Shown here: positions 10,113 through 22,239 of the stretch, in pieces
Numbering within the stretch: position 1 is the stretch's first letter
Layout: each line of letters starts with the position of its first letter
Origin: Diphasiastrum complanatum
Taxonomy: Eukaryota; Streptophyta; Lycopodiopsida; Lycopodiales; Lycopodiaceae
Reading direction: 5' to 3'
Assembly (NCBI GenBank): GCA_029204225.1
Contig: CM055092.1
Span: forward strand, 71,806,308-71,870,307
Length of the DNA stretch: 64,000 bases
The notes under the pieces: generated by a model
Told to the model about the DNA's origin: nothing
The model's input: only the letters and a program-made list of their open reading frames with translations
Database searches by the model: none
Position numbers and translations under genes: made by a program

Positions 10113-11151
10113 ACACTAGGTGCATGTTATTGAAGCTGCACTTGCTGCCATAGGTATTACATCCGATATTGAGCCATCTCTGGACCATAAGCACACAAAG
10201 AACGTGATCAAGCCATTCATAGACACCGCTATTGGTTTTTCTGGACCCATGATGAATATCTTCTAGAATCCATCCAAGATCCCGTCATTCACGCCGTGGC
10301 CCAGCTACTGAACAACTTCTTGATGGTTGGCAACCTCAGGAAGGAACGCATCTCATCGCAAATCCTCCATCACATTGTAGATTCCAACTACAAACTAGGA
10401 TCTGGCCCATTAGAACCCTACAACTGGTGAGAAAATATGGGCCCAAAGAAGGCCCTATAAGAAATGCCATGTAGGAGAGAAAATAATAACTATAAAGTAA
10501 TTATAATATCATTTTCTAACTTCTTTACGCATCTGCCCGCACTACTTTCCATGTAATTGAATGCACCTTAGTTTAGTCACATCAAGCTTCACTGGTGCTT
10601 AACCATAGTTAAAATATAATTTTTCAAAATGCTGAAATATTCCCTCCCAATAGTTGAAAACACTCAAAAATTTGAATTAGGAGTGACATTCTGAAAAAAG
10701 CCTACGCCATCTCTATCTCCAGGGTCAAAAACAAGTGTTTAGCACCATCTCTATCTCCAGCAGAGTCGTTAGCGCCATCTCCAGCTTTGTTATTATCATT
10801 GTGTTGTTTGTTACTATACTACTGTACTGATGACAAAGCTTTATCATCTTCATGTGGATCTGTCACGAGAATATGCTCCGCTTAGGACAAGAAATTCAAA
10901 GCAACCCAAATTGTCAACTTCTGATATGGTCCGATACAGGGAGGAAAAGCTAAAGCATGTAGATTTATGGTCATCAGAAACATTGTATCCTATTGATACA
11001 TGTAAATTGCAACATCTAGATTTTCATTCGGTGAGTCAGTTAATAATCTATATGTGTCATGGTAAAAATGGCCTTTTGGGTTACTGTGAGAATTTGATGC
11101 TCTATGGGAATGCACATTCAATGCAAAGAATACATTATTTGGAAGAAGAAT
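10113..11151. other. No recognised gene
   Basis: A 108-codon frame at 10830-11156 (plus; TRNSKQPKLSTSDMVRY) has no family I recognise. The run 10140-10440 has scattered coding-like stretches (IEAALAAIGITS) with stops. Probably decayed mobile DNA. Confidence 0.3.
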
Positions 11152-14100
11152 TGTAAGAACCCAAAAGGATTGCCTCTAGAGCAGGATAGAATTATAGTTC
11201 CTTTAACTTTCAGTACTAACCAAAAAAATTATTATCCTTAATCTAACTTTCATATCAAACAAGTACTCAGAGAAAAACTGTTTTAAATCGTTAATCTCTA
11301 TTCTGGAGTTAACTATGAATTCAACTAAATGAATTCTATCCAGGAAATTAATAACTAGTATTAATCAATTATTTTCTGGGATTACTCAAATCCTAATTGT
11401 GAAATACATTTCCTGATCACACTTACTTCCACTGATGTCCACTCTTCTTCCTCCCTCAGAATTTTCAGTTTTCTGAACATCTTTCAGCTAAGGTATCAAG
11501 AAGACTTAATGACATAAGTAAATGTTAAATTAGATATTGTAGGAAAAAATCTGAAATAGTTCATTTCTGTCCTATACTTGGGCTGAATATCTGATATATC
11601 AAAAATCATTTACTAGTATGTAGAATTGTACTGGTCTAATTTTTTGAATATAATTCACCATAGGATTTTACTGGAAATGAAATCAGTTCTATAATTCCTA
11701 TTATCACAATTTTTTCCAAGAAAATTAGACTGTTTTCCTCTTTCACTTACTGGCTTGAGAATTACTTCGTTAAAATTATCTGTAATTAATGGAAAATAAG
11801 ATTTGGATCCTTCCTATACTGTATTCACACCAATAATATTGTTGAATAAAGAAAGATCTCCAAATATTATGAACTTTTCCATTAATTATTTAACAAGTAT
11901 TTCAAAAGCTTTGGTTCGTTAAATTTTAAGGACCACAATCATCTACCACAAAAACCAACCGATCGGTGTTCCACCAATTTGAAAAGGAGAAAAAAAATTT
12001 AAAAAAACTGAATTTAGCTCCATTTACTGGGAGTACTAATTCTCCAGAGTTAAATGGCTTAAAAAACATCGTACCAAAGAATTGAATTCCTAAACTGGGT
12101 ATATGCTTAAGAACCATACCATATTCCTCGTTCCGTCAAGATCGGTTTCGACAAAATTTCCACCGAAAACCAATTAATATAGCGTGACCACGAATACAAT
12201 GGTACTAAGTTTCACCAGAAAACTGGGCTTACTTCACTGAAAGCCAAATGCCAAGTTGATAAGAGCGTATGACATGCACATTGTCCATGGAGAAAGAAAA
12301 TCCAATTTTCTTCCAACCATAACCGGAAAACAATATACCAAAACCAAGGTTACTATTCGACAAAAAGAGCACCAAGAACCTTAGCTCCTCTAACAGGGTG
12401 CGAGTAACTTAAGATTTTCGACTTAATTTCTAGAATCAACCTTTTAAGTTACAACCGTCAAACCAATTCAACCTTGGATAACTGCCATGCAACAATCCAT
12501 GCAATTACAGAATTGCCGATTGCCCTCAGGCTCCAACTTAACCTTACATATGCATGCAAAAAACCCTAAAAATAAAGTTTTTTCTTTTAAAGAAAAACAT
12601 AAAAGTTCATGGGTCCCAACAAACCCAAAGGTATCATGTCCATGCAAAAACTACAATCCTACTTGCAAGGCTTACATTACCCAGAAAAGGGCAAAAGGAG
12701 CAGTAGGGCACGATCCCTAACCGACCGCACAGCCGCCATGCATCTTCACGGCCATCTGTTGCTCAAATCACATCTGCTTCAACATCCTTCCTTGAACCCC
12801 CATGCGCCACGTCGAGATTTACATTCAGATGCATAATTTCTGAGAATCGCACATTAGCAGCATTCAAAAAGAACGATGATCAGGGAACATAAGCAAGGGC
12901 GTGAAAATCACACTACATCAGCTACCATGATGGCGCCAGAAAGAAATCGGGCTAAACACTTCTCCAATGCCTCAACGATCTGCTGCTAAAGCTATGTCCT
13001 CCATAATAGCTGACACAGCATCTACGCCAATTATGGATTCACCAGACAAGGTTCAAAGTGGAAGTTAACAGCCACCGATGAACAGGGCATCCCAGCGCCT
13101 TCAATTAGTGGTTCCACTACTGAACTGCGACCTCCAACCTCCACAGATTGACCAACAGCCAACACTGTTCTCAGAATCATTACTGAGAATTCATGACCAC
13201 GCTGAACTATTTGATCAAAGGGTTTGCAAAGATCTGGATTTCTGAGATTTTAGAAATCATCACTCCTGCTCACAAACCCATTGTCTCTGAGGTCAGAAAA
13301 GTAACGTAAGGCAGATTCAAGTTGCAAGAACTTATTCTACACATCACAACAGGTTACTTCAGGCCCACAATCGTTTCCTATCTGCAACAAATCTATGCAA
13401 ATCAGGCATGAAATGAAGCAACTGTCTTATGCTTTCAACAACAATCCCAGAGTTTCCAGAACTCTAGAAGAGTCACGGAGAACATGAATTGAAATTCTTC
13501 TCAAACAAACCAGAAAATTCAGAATGATCATACGACTTAATTCTCAGCTTCTCCTTCAAAATTAAAACAAAATGTTAGGCACATTACCAATAATTTTGAA
13601 GAGCTCCAAGAATTAACAAAATCAATTCCAAACCTCCTTTGAGAATTCAGCACTCCAAACCGGGATGTTACTCCAAGTGCTTCGATCTTTCAATCCCATG
13701 TAGAGCTTGCCTCCAACTCCCATCCAAGACCGCATCTTAACTGTGCTCTGATACCAATGTAAGAACCCAAAAGGATTGCCTCTAAGATGAGGATAGGAGA
13801 ACACAATAGGAAAGAGTATGGAGCCAAACTGCCCAACCAATCCTAGATCAAACCTGGATCCAGCCCCCAAGCCATGCCATGTGAAGCAAGGGAAGAAGAG
13901 AGAACTTGGTAACCTAAACCCAATATGTCGACGGGAGAATCCTCACCTCATTATATAGAGAGTCCTGTGCATGTAACCATGCAATCCCCATGCAGGTCAA
14001 CTATAAATAGATCACACCTCTTCATGCAGTCCTCCTGTTTATATCTGTCACACAGACATGCAATGCTCCAAATGTCTCAATTAGAGTGTCTGGGTCCTCT

Positions 14101-14250
14101 CAAGGTAATTAGTCACAAACTGGCCTTGACATGGAATTAAATCATGGCGTGACCAATAATCTCGAGTACATGAGGGCCAGTCTACCATATTAGGACTATT
14201 CCAGGTCCTTAACCGAATATGGCCATAACAAGAATCAAGGAAAATATTAA
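11152..14250 (-). mobile_element. Possible non-coding LTR element (LARD-like)
   Basis: TGTAAGAACCCAAAAGGATT occurs at 11152 and at 13758. The right copy is preceded by GCTCTGATACCA (13745-13756), which on minus is the initiator tRNA-Met primer-binding site one base from the LTR edge. On minus, a TATA-like CTATATAAT near 13955-13963 would suit a U3/R boundary. The 2.6-kb interior has no retroelement domains; small frames at 12487-12836 look random. Against a simple pair of LTRs, the two copies agree for only about 40 bp and then diverge. The right end of the element is a guess. Confidence 0.35.
13745..13756 (-). other. Primer-binding site (initiator tRNA-Met)
   Basis: Minus-strand TGGTATCAGAGC next to the LTR-like edge at 13758. 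Confidence 0.7.
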
Positions 14251-14276
14251 AGGAGTGCGAAGAAAAATCTACAAAG

Positions 14277-16690
14277 ATGAAAACTTGTTTGGATGAAAAT
14301 GAGATGCTCAAGGAGGAGATCCAAAGGTTGAAATCTTCTTTGCATCATTATACAACTAGTAATGATAAGATAAAAATTGCATTTCAATTCATGTGTATCT
14401 CATATTTGTCTTGTGCTCAACAGACAGGTCCGAAGCAACAAGAGGAAAAGACTGGTAAACAAGGATATATGTGATCTATCATCCAGAGGAGGTCATAGAA
14501 AAAGACGAATCCGTGCATTCAAGTAAGTTATAGCTTATTTGGTATTGAATATTGCTTGAACTTTTTGATTCATTCATAATCACTAATTTTGTTATTTATT
14601 TATTTCAACTTTCTGTTGATTTGCTTATTATATACTACTGTGAATACTAAGAGTGTCCTAATTTCTACTGACATTTCATGAACATTATGTTTGCAATGCA
14701 GATTAGCATTGGTTGTTGAAGACCATTTGGCCGATGAGATTTCAATTGGAAACTCACTAGGCTCTATCTTGACTTCTAAATCTATGAAATCAAAGATAAG
14801 GCTTCAATTACTGATAGCATTATGAATGAAGTTGAAAAAATATTAGACACTACATTGCTTCAGGGGGCATGTGACTTTTCTAGCATCAGTAGGGAAGCAT
14901 ATGCAACAATCTTTAAGATGATAAAGGAGACATTTGCACAGGTAAATATTAAAAAGTTTCCAATCCCACGACCATTTCATCTTAAAAAAAAAAAAAAGAC
15001 ATGTTAAACCAAGTATGCAGACAATAGTTGTAATCCATCTCATATCAATGAAGTGTATTGTTCGAAAGGAGAAAGTCTAGCTTATAGCAATTCCAACAAT
15101 TTATTTACTGAAATTAATCAGTTATTAACATTCATCATAAATTTTTACGGTATTACAAATGAGAATGTCAATAACAAAGTTGATAGTTAGATGAGTCTGA
15201 AATTATAAAAGGACAAAAAATGGAAAGAGTCAGTCTCACGATCATAAATGGAGCACTTTCAAATTCAGAAGACTCAGAAGGCCTCAATTTTAGTGTTCAA
15301 TCAAAAAATGATATCTGGTGGTTGGCAGCATTTCAGGTATAGTAGTTCCTTCGCATAATAAATAGGGATAATCATTTGAATATGGATTTCATATGAAAAA
15401 TCTTCTCTGTGTGAATATTATGAGATTAATCATGTTTTTGTATTCTCCTATAGGTGTTGAAAGAAGACCATGACATTCTCTCATGGATATTTAATAGAAC
15501 ATCATATCATGCCACCATAAAAAATCACATGGAGGGAGTTCCACTCAATATTCCTAGAATTGGCACTTTCAACATTGAATGGCATTTAGCAGGAGATCTG
15601 AAGACATTAAAATGTATGTTCAATGTATCTCATGGTGCTAACTCTAAACACCCTTGTTTGTACTGCATGGAAACAACAAAAGACATGACAAGGAGTACAG
15701 GAATATCAAGAGATCGAGAAGGTCCTAATTGGAAACCTGTACTACTGATTCCTCTATGAAATGTTCATATCTGTACATTGCATGCGGAGGTGCGTATTAT
15801 AGAAAAAATAATATATCTGCACATCTTGTTTGCATGGAATTCCGAGCTAGAGGCCTCTCCAAAAGAAGCTATTTCCAGATTAGAGGATGTGTTGTCCAAA
15901 GCAGGCTTACATAAAGGCCACATTAAAATAAAAAAAGATGACAAGCTATTAAGTAAAACAAGAAATATTCCATGCAAGCCGAGCATTGGAGGATCTAAAG
16001 CTCGAAGACTTTAATCAAATTATTCTGGCAAACAATCCAAGGTTCAATACACGGTTTGGAAAGAAATTATTGCAGCAACTCAAGATTTCAAAGAAGAAGG
16101 TTCTACTCGTATACACAAAGTAGAAGTTTGGAAAAAGTTAGACAACATGGTGAAATACTTGAGAAAAGATAAATTTTCAAATACTGATGTACAAATGATA
16201 CAGAAAACAACCAATGAATTTGTGGATGCAGTTCAAAGTGCATGGGGTGTTGATCATATAACACATTATATGGTAAGATTTTGATTTTACACTACAATAG
16301 ACAAATATGTGCAATTAAATTAGATACTTTTGGTACTGATTTAGATTATGTTTTTATGACATGCAGCACATATTACGACATCATTTGACATTCTTTGCAA
16401 GAAATAGTAAAAGTCTTAGCATATGGTCATCGCAAGGAATGGAAAAATGTCATTGGCAGGCAAGAGCGGCATTTCATAAAAGTACACAACATGGCGGAAC
16501 TAGCACAAAAAACAGCTATATATTGCAACTTTTCCAATGGTTTTACAGAAGAATCCAAATTTGTCATAATACAAAATCGATGGATTATAAAAAAATTTAA
16601 AAAACATGCAAATTTATACAAGCCAGTAGGCTATAGGCACACAATAAAATTTTGTATACTAAATAAAAATATCTACAGCAGTATCTAATC
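14277..16690 (+). pseudogene. Unclassified multi-exon gene with a GDLK...C-x2-C motif
   Basis: I cannot name the family. The first exon starts with a short coiled coil (DENEMLKEEIQRLKSSLHH) and continues in another frame as a basic stretch ending RKRRIRAFK at a GTAAGT donor (14523). The next exon (acceptor TGCAATGCAG, 14700) includes NEVEKILDTTLLQ and SREAYATIFKMIKETFAQ, with donor GTAAAT at 14942. An exon from 15453 (acceptor CTCCTATAG) encodes NIPRIGTFNIEWHLAGDLK, then GANSKHPCLYC. After a frame break come HICTLHAEVRIIEKIIYLHI and IPCKPSIGGSKARR. A final stretch near 16395-16690 reads RKEWKNVIGRQERHF. The Cys pair and following His could form a metal site, as in some transposase-like proteins; this is inference. 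Several frameshifts and stops mark it as decayed. Confidence 0.5.
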
Positions 16691-16880
16691 TGCTTCCGAT
16701 ATTGTCTCCAATGATTGTTCATGCAACAATTTTCTTTTTTCGTATGGATCCAATAGCTCATAGTTTTCATGCTTACTCAGATCAACGTAAGTAGCATACA
16801 ATACAAAATGAGATGATCTGAGCATGGATTCACTGGTCCATATTTTAAAATTTTAACCGCAATGATTTTCTTTACAGAAA

Positions 16881-18072
16881 TTATTTTATGCACCTTATTG
16901 AAAGAAAATGAGACAGTGCCTTGATTGCCATAATCATAGTTTCACCATGTTGATGAAACTTTGAATGGGCAACACTTATCTCATTATTCTTGAAGGATTT
17001 TAGATAGTGCCCTTGTGCATGATCTCTTGAAAATTCTCCAGCAAAAGATCTCTGCCCTCCTCGACGAATTGCGAAATCATCAAGGAAAATTGTCTTCTGA
17101 AATGACTCTCCATCAATATTATGTCCACCTTTCGATGTCAATATTGTTGGTGAATAGACAGTTGGTTGTGGAAAACCAAGTTGACTTTGGATTCTAAGAA
17201 ACTCTTCCTCAGAAGGTAGATCATCTTCTTTGTTGCGCATTTCCTCCACAACCATTTTCAAGAAATCTTTCCCTAAATAAAACTTATCATTATGTACATC
17301 GTCAACACCAGGGAGAAGATCATCAACATCAAAATTAATTATATTCGAAAATTCATCAAGCTCTTTGCTCAAAATGCAAAGAGTCTCAGCTTCAGTGAAG
17401 TCAAAAAGATCCAATATATCCGATATTGTCAAAAAAGAATTATTATCTATATTATAAATAGGCAAAGTGATCAAAGATTTATCAGAAGGAGAAAGGGTAG
17501 TGGGTGCTCTAGGGCCTATAAACAATGCCCTATTTTGAGCAGGATCAAAATCAGAACAATCATCTAAATTAACGCTCGTATCAATAAAAAAAGTATCTAT
17601 ATCTACAATCTTTGACTTTTCAGACTTTGTACCACTAGAAGAAGCAGCTTCAGAAGTGGAAGTGACAGCCTCCGAATCGTCAAAAATATTTAACAAAAGA
17701 AAAAAAATCAAAAGCAGACTAAAAATCAACAAATCTACATTTTTTATTATGAATTGGGCACTCATCTACAGAATTGAAATCATTATGTAACTTGGTAAAC
17801 ATTCTGTCAAGCTTAACTTTATAGAGATGCTTGTCGAGTGCCACCAGGTCTTGATAATGAATCATGTCCTTATTCTGAGATCTGAATAACGGAGTACTGC
17901 ACAGGGACTTAAATCTGAGATATATCTCAAAAAATGCCTCCACACCAAGGCCCTTAGTTATAGAAGGTAGAATAAAAAGAATAGGAGAAAAAAGAGATTT
18001 GAAATACTCCAACCTATTAGTAATACCAAATTCATGAAAAAAAGAAAGCAAACTAGAATCAAAATTAGACAT
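16881..18072 (-). pseudogene. Unknown protein gene, divergent from the H3-like gene
   Basis: Two overlapping frames read as one gene. From ATG 18072, 117 codons (FHEFGITNRLEYFKSLFS, LVALDKHLYKVKLDRMFTKL) run to 17719. A 294-codon frame (17765-16881) then continues in another phase. Its start is hydrophobic only because the AT-rich junction is read through. It turns acidic and serine-rich (SEAVTSTSEAASSSGTKS), then has TISDILDLFDFTEAETLCIL and a mixed C-terminus. I see no catalytic motif and recognise no family. A frameshift or a very short intron at 17719-17765 separates the parts; no intron of normal length fits. Its leader faces that of the H3-like gene, about 0.9 kb away start to start. 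Confidence 0.4.
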
Positions 18073-18079
18073 TTTAAAC

Positions 18080-18946
18080 AAAAACAACAAAAATAAAATT
18101 CCAAATGTCACTCTTAGGCACAAACTGCAGGTCAGGCAAGCACGGCAAGACAATGTGCGCTCGAGAGAGATATTACAAGTTGGAGTATCGGATCCGAGCG
18201 CAAGAACACAAAGCACAAAAGATGCAATGCGTGCTTGAATGTGATACCAGACAGGGCAGTATCGGTTTCAAGCACAAATTAGTCAACGGAGGGTAATCAG
18301 AACAAATGGCGCGCTTGAAATTGATATCCGGCCAAGCAATCATAAATATGTGTGAAAATCCGAGCCGAAAAAGACCTATTTATAAAAAAAAATTTGCACG
18401 TGTGGAGGAGTGGCGAAGGAACACTTGTCAACTTGTGATTGATCAAAATAAATGCGCCGTATCTAGAATGATTGATCTGACATCTGTCACGTGCGAGAAT
18501 GACACGCATCGAGAACGGATTGATGCACGTGTCCCAGCCCACGTGGCCTTATAATTGGGTCATCATTGTTAGTATGAACATTTTACGTGGACCAATTATC
18601 TGACGACACGTGTCTCGGGGGACTTTTCACACGTGCAAAAATTTTGTATATATAAGTCCTTGAAATTTTTATTTTTTTTCGCAAAGTTTTTGGATCGCTC
18701 TCAAGCGTGCTCTCTCACCATTCAAGCTTCCACCCTCTCACAGTGCGCTCGAGTCCGATATCGCTGCTAGTCCAATATCGCTTTCGAGTGCGCATCTCTT
18801 TTCTTCAAGTAATCTATGTAGATCTTGCGCTCGAAACCGATATTCAGTTCTGGTGTCGATCTCAAGCACCCTTTTATCGCAAATTTTTTTGTTTTCATCC
18901 ACTTTTTTTTTGTTCTAACTTTTTTGTTAATTTTTTTCTTCTGAGA
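18080..18946. promoter_or_regulatory. Divergent promoter with six G-boxes and shared leader motifs
   Basis: Between the starts of two divergent genes. CACGTG occurs at 18397, 18488, 18526, 18540, 18607 and 18630. A plus-strand TATA box TATATATAAG lies at 18647-18656, about 20 bp past the last G-box, giving an expected start near 18680. Both flanking leaders carry copies of a motif close to TTGCGCTCGAAACCGATAT. On plus it is near 18742 and 18822; on minus it is near 18180-18200, with a variant near 18258-18280. G-boxes are known bZIP/bHLH sites in plants. Coordinated, bidirectional control is my inference. Confidence 0.6.
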
Positions 18947-20747
18947 ATGATGGCCAGGTCCAAATCCACTGCCTGTGCCATAACCACTATACAGCCATCC
19001 CATTCTCGTGTTCCTCCTGATCGTTCCTGACATGGTTTCATAGTCCAGGGCCACAAGGTTTTGGAACGATGGGCCGTAGGCGTGGCAGGAAGCAGGTCTG
19101 GCTGAGGGAGATCAGAAAACTCCAGAGATCAATTGAATTGTTGATCTGTACGGAATGTCACTCTGTCACTTGGACTGAATGTTCATTTTGTTGTGACAGC
19201 CATGCAGGCCTTTCAAGGTGCTGCAGAAGATTTTTTGTCCTAGTTTTTTGAGGATACTTGTCTTTTGGCAGTGCATGGTAAGCGTGTCACCATCATGCCA
19301 AAGGATTTCGTCATTCTTAAAAGGCTTCGGAACAGATATTCTGGTCTGCATATTGATAATGCCAACACCTCCAGAGACCTGCCTCTGGATAGAACCAACT
19401 TGTCGACTACCTCTAGGAGGAAGAGGAAGCAACCTGTCCCCAAAAAGGCTAGATCTCGAAGGCCAACTGCTTCCCTTCCTCCTAGACGTATCCCGACCAA
19501 GAGACTCCGTATCTTCCTAACCTCTGAGTCAAATGCTGGAAAATCTGACTCAGATTGAGAATCTTCACCCCTTCCTCCTCCTGTTATTCGTCTAGTTCCT
19601 CAGCAGGTTTCATCACCAAAAGTGTTGATTATCCAAGAGGAGCGAGATAAAATAACAGAGAAATCTGTAAATATTGTTTCCACTTCTGTTTCTGCTCCTG
19701 TACATAATCTTTTTGTTAGAATTGTTAAAATTGAAAAACAATCCATATTGATTTTTTGGCTTGCTACAAATGTTGTACCATGCAAGTATGTAGCTCATTA
19801 ATGCAAAATGCCAAGTTTGGCCTACATATAACTCGAGCTACATGGTTATGTATTGTCTAGTTTGATAAATGCAACTTGCATATGATTTGTAGACATAGAA
19901 TTAGCATGATTATGCTTGTAGAAACTCGTGGCAACTCACATGCATTAATTGTAAGTGATCCATAGTGACATGCAAGGCATGCACAAAGTTTATTGGACAC
20001 ATGCATGATGATTTGGACATTTCTAGTTAGAACTAGTACACTTGTAAAAAGTTGGTAGAATTTCATGCATGACAAGTGACAAATGTCACATAGACTCTAG
20101 ATGTCACTTTAGATGTCATTTTGGAATGGATAGATATGGTTCTACCTTGAGCTACCTCAATCTTCATAAATATGTGTAGCTCTCCACATAATTGATAATG
20201 GAGAATGAACGTTTTGTAGCTATCTCATGTCATTTTGGATCTAAACAAATATTGCTTGTTATCTCTCTAGCTCTCTCTCTCTCTCTAACTCGTGATGAGG
20301 CTAATGCTCATACATTGAAATCTTGTATTTTTTCATTCTTTGATCATTGCTATTATATTCAGTTGATTAGCATGCTAGATTGTGGATTAGCCATTTCTTT
20401 TGAACTAGATTTTGTTTATCAATCTAGAATCGAATTATAGTGCCAATCACAAAGCTTAATTAAGATCAGTCACTCTTGTGGACATTCCCCACACGTGTGA
20501 ATTCTGAAAAATTTTGTCAAGAATTCCATACGATCCAGCCCAAGTTTATTTTGATTCTGACTATTATAATCAATACGAGGCCTACCTAGCTAATAAAATT
20601 GATCTTCTCGGCAACTTTTTTGATTTTTTTCTTCCAGATACACGTACAAGCTTTAGATTAGATCCCAAATTTTGTGCTGCGCTAAAAGATAAAACCCCAG
20701 AAATTTCTGATGTAATAGTAGAAGCCGAAGTTTTTTTTTTTGCAAAA
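18947..20747 (+). pseudogene. Histone H3-like protein with long C-terminal extension, split by a solo LTR
   Basis: Start ATG ATG at 18947; the second gives MARSKSTA, like the H3 tail start MARTKQTA. After a frame shift, QVWLREIRKLQRSIELLI (from 19087) matches the H3 alphaN-alpha1 region. Back in the first frame, VRNVTLSLGLNVHF (19148) aligns with VREIAQDFKTDLRF. AMQAFQGAAEDFL, a TAG, FFEDTCLLAVHGKRVTIMPK and DFVILKRLR then cover alpha2, loop 2 and alpha3 without gaps. About 8 codons are lost after alpha1. Loop 1 has canonical H3 length, not the longer CENH3 form. A basic, NLS-like extension (SRRKRKQPVPKKARSRR) and a proline-rich run follow, with a TGA at 19556. Beyond the solo LTR (19723-20519) the same frame continues as RIPYDPAQVYFDSDYYNQ to 20747. 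There are no introns within the fold. Confidence 0.7.
19723..20519 (+). repeat. Solo LTR, family S (copy 1), TSD AGAAT
   Basis: 797 bp from TGTTAAAATTG to ATTTTGTCA, closely matching 48457-49253. It is flanked by AGAAT at 19718-19722 and 20520-20524. A TATA-like CATAAATATG near 20166 suggests plus orientation. It contains CACACGTGTG near its 3' end and a short CT run. Removing it with one TSD rejoins the host frame as ...FVR-IPYDPAQ. Confidence 0.92.
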
Positions 20748-21019
20748 TAGTATTAGTTTTGATTCCCATGGTATAGTGTTGTTAGTCCATTTTTCATGGG
20801 AGTGATAAAAGCGAAATAACCCAATTTTGAGAAGGCTGTCTATTTTATCGAATGCAGTCCTGTGGCAAAATTTTATTTGATTCCATATGAAAATAAGTAA
20901 GGATTGCTCTTTTGTTTTTGTTGCTTTAATCTGGATTGTTGCATGCTTTAGTGCTTAAAAAAGTAAGAAATTTTCTCATAAATATGGATTTATCGATATT
21001 TGTATTTCGGTTGTTGCAG

Positions 21020-21760
21020 TTGGCATTGGAGCCTGAACATTCTTTCTGTAAAGATAAATAAGGAGGGAGTATCAAATTTTCTATGTGTAAAATTAAACTC
21101 AGCTGCAAATACACATAGAGAATTTGATTTTCTACTTCATGATGTCGTTCGAAAAATACCAACAACGACAACTTCAATTGGAGAGATAACCATTAGATCT
21201 CTCAAGGTATATTCAATTTATCTTTGATATGCGTGTATATCTTTTTTAATTCAAATGTATCGTCATAGCACTAAATAAAATTTTTATCATAATATTACTA
21301 CTTTTTGTTCTATATATGCAGTGTGTACATCAAAAGGATGCTCTTAGTTGTGCATGGTTTGTCTTGTACAATACAAAGCTATAATTTACAAGTGGATGTA
21401 GATATTGAAAAGATAATATTCTGGTTATTTGTAGTTCCTTTCATTCTGATTCATATTTTTTTCCTATCATTGTTTGTAGGCTGATTCTTGTGTTTTGTGA
21501 TGATAGTTCACTCTTGAGCTATATACTCCTGATGATGTACATAGATTTTGGCAAGAGTTGATCAGAGCCTATGCCCAGTACGGTGTAAGTGTTGCACCTG
21601 GGATCGAGGGCCCTCAAAAGGAAGCTGCTCCTGTCTTAACCGCCTTTCAGGTTGCTCAGGATGCAGATCTTATTTTATATGATCAAAAAGGAATAAAAGT
21701 CCTTCCTAATACAGAGAGGAAGACAATATTATAGCAGAGATTCTTCTTGTCTTAGAAGGC
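21020..21760 (+). pseudogene. Possible downstream exons of the H3-like fusion gene
   Basis: Three coding-like blocks sit between splice-like signals. 21020-21207 follows a GGTTGTTGCAG acceptor (SLNILSVKINKEGVSNFLC, KIPTTTTSIGEITIRSLK) and ends at a GTATAT donor. 21322-21384 follows TATATGCAG (CVHQKDALSCAWFVLYN). 21507-21733 follows TGATGATAG (LYTPDDVHRFWQELIRAYAQ, GIEGPQKEAAPVLTAFQVAQ). I do not recognise a domain. Belonging to the gene upstream is inferred from strand, spacing and the absence of another start. Confidence 0.35.
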
Positions 21761-22239
21761 ATTGAGGCCCTTCCCAAAACAAAGGAGGGCGAGATTATAG
21801 AAGGAGTTATTCCCTTATCAGTTCCTAATACTGATAAAGAAAATATAGAAAAATTGACGAATAGAGATCTATTTGTAAATAGAGATACATAAAAAAAAAA
21901 GATACAATCATTTTACATGTAAACAACCCGTTTATGGATTTTTTTTTATTGATATCAATATAGAATCTTACAATCAGGTTGTGTCCATAGTGTAATACTG
22001 GAATGCAATTTTCTATATTGATAAAAAGACATGATGTTTGGCATGTATTTGTTGATAGTGAATCTCAATGTCCTTCCATAAGCTGGATTGTTTTTCCAAT
22101 ATCTCTGCATTTGATCTCAAGCTCATGTCTTTTACGTACCTGCATAAAACTCATACAAAGTTAGTTACAATTAGCACAAAGATTATATTAGAAAGTTTTG
22201 ATTGAAACTATTCATAAAAGATCGAGTGTTTACAGTTAC

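Noticed and set aside
12487-12836. Protein gene at 12.5-12.8 kb
   Set aside because: Short overlapping frames without domain, splice or codon evidence.
18947-19344. Centromeric histone CENH3
   Set aside because: AAED and KDF recall CENH3, but loop 1 has the canonical H3 length and FEDT...RVTIMPKD is H3-like. Called H3-like only.
19857-20075. Small conserved frame also at 48592-48810
   Set aside because: Similarity between the copies is explained by both being the same solo LTR.
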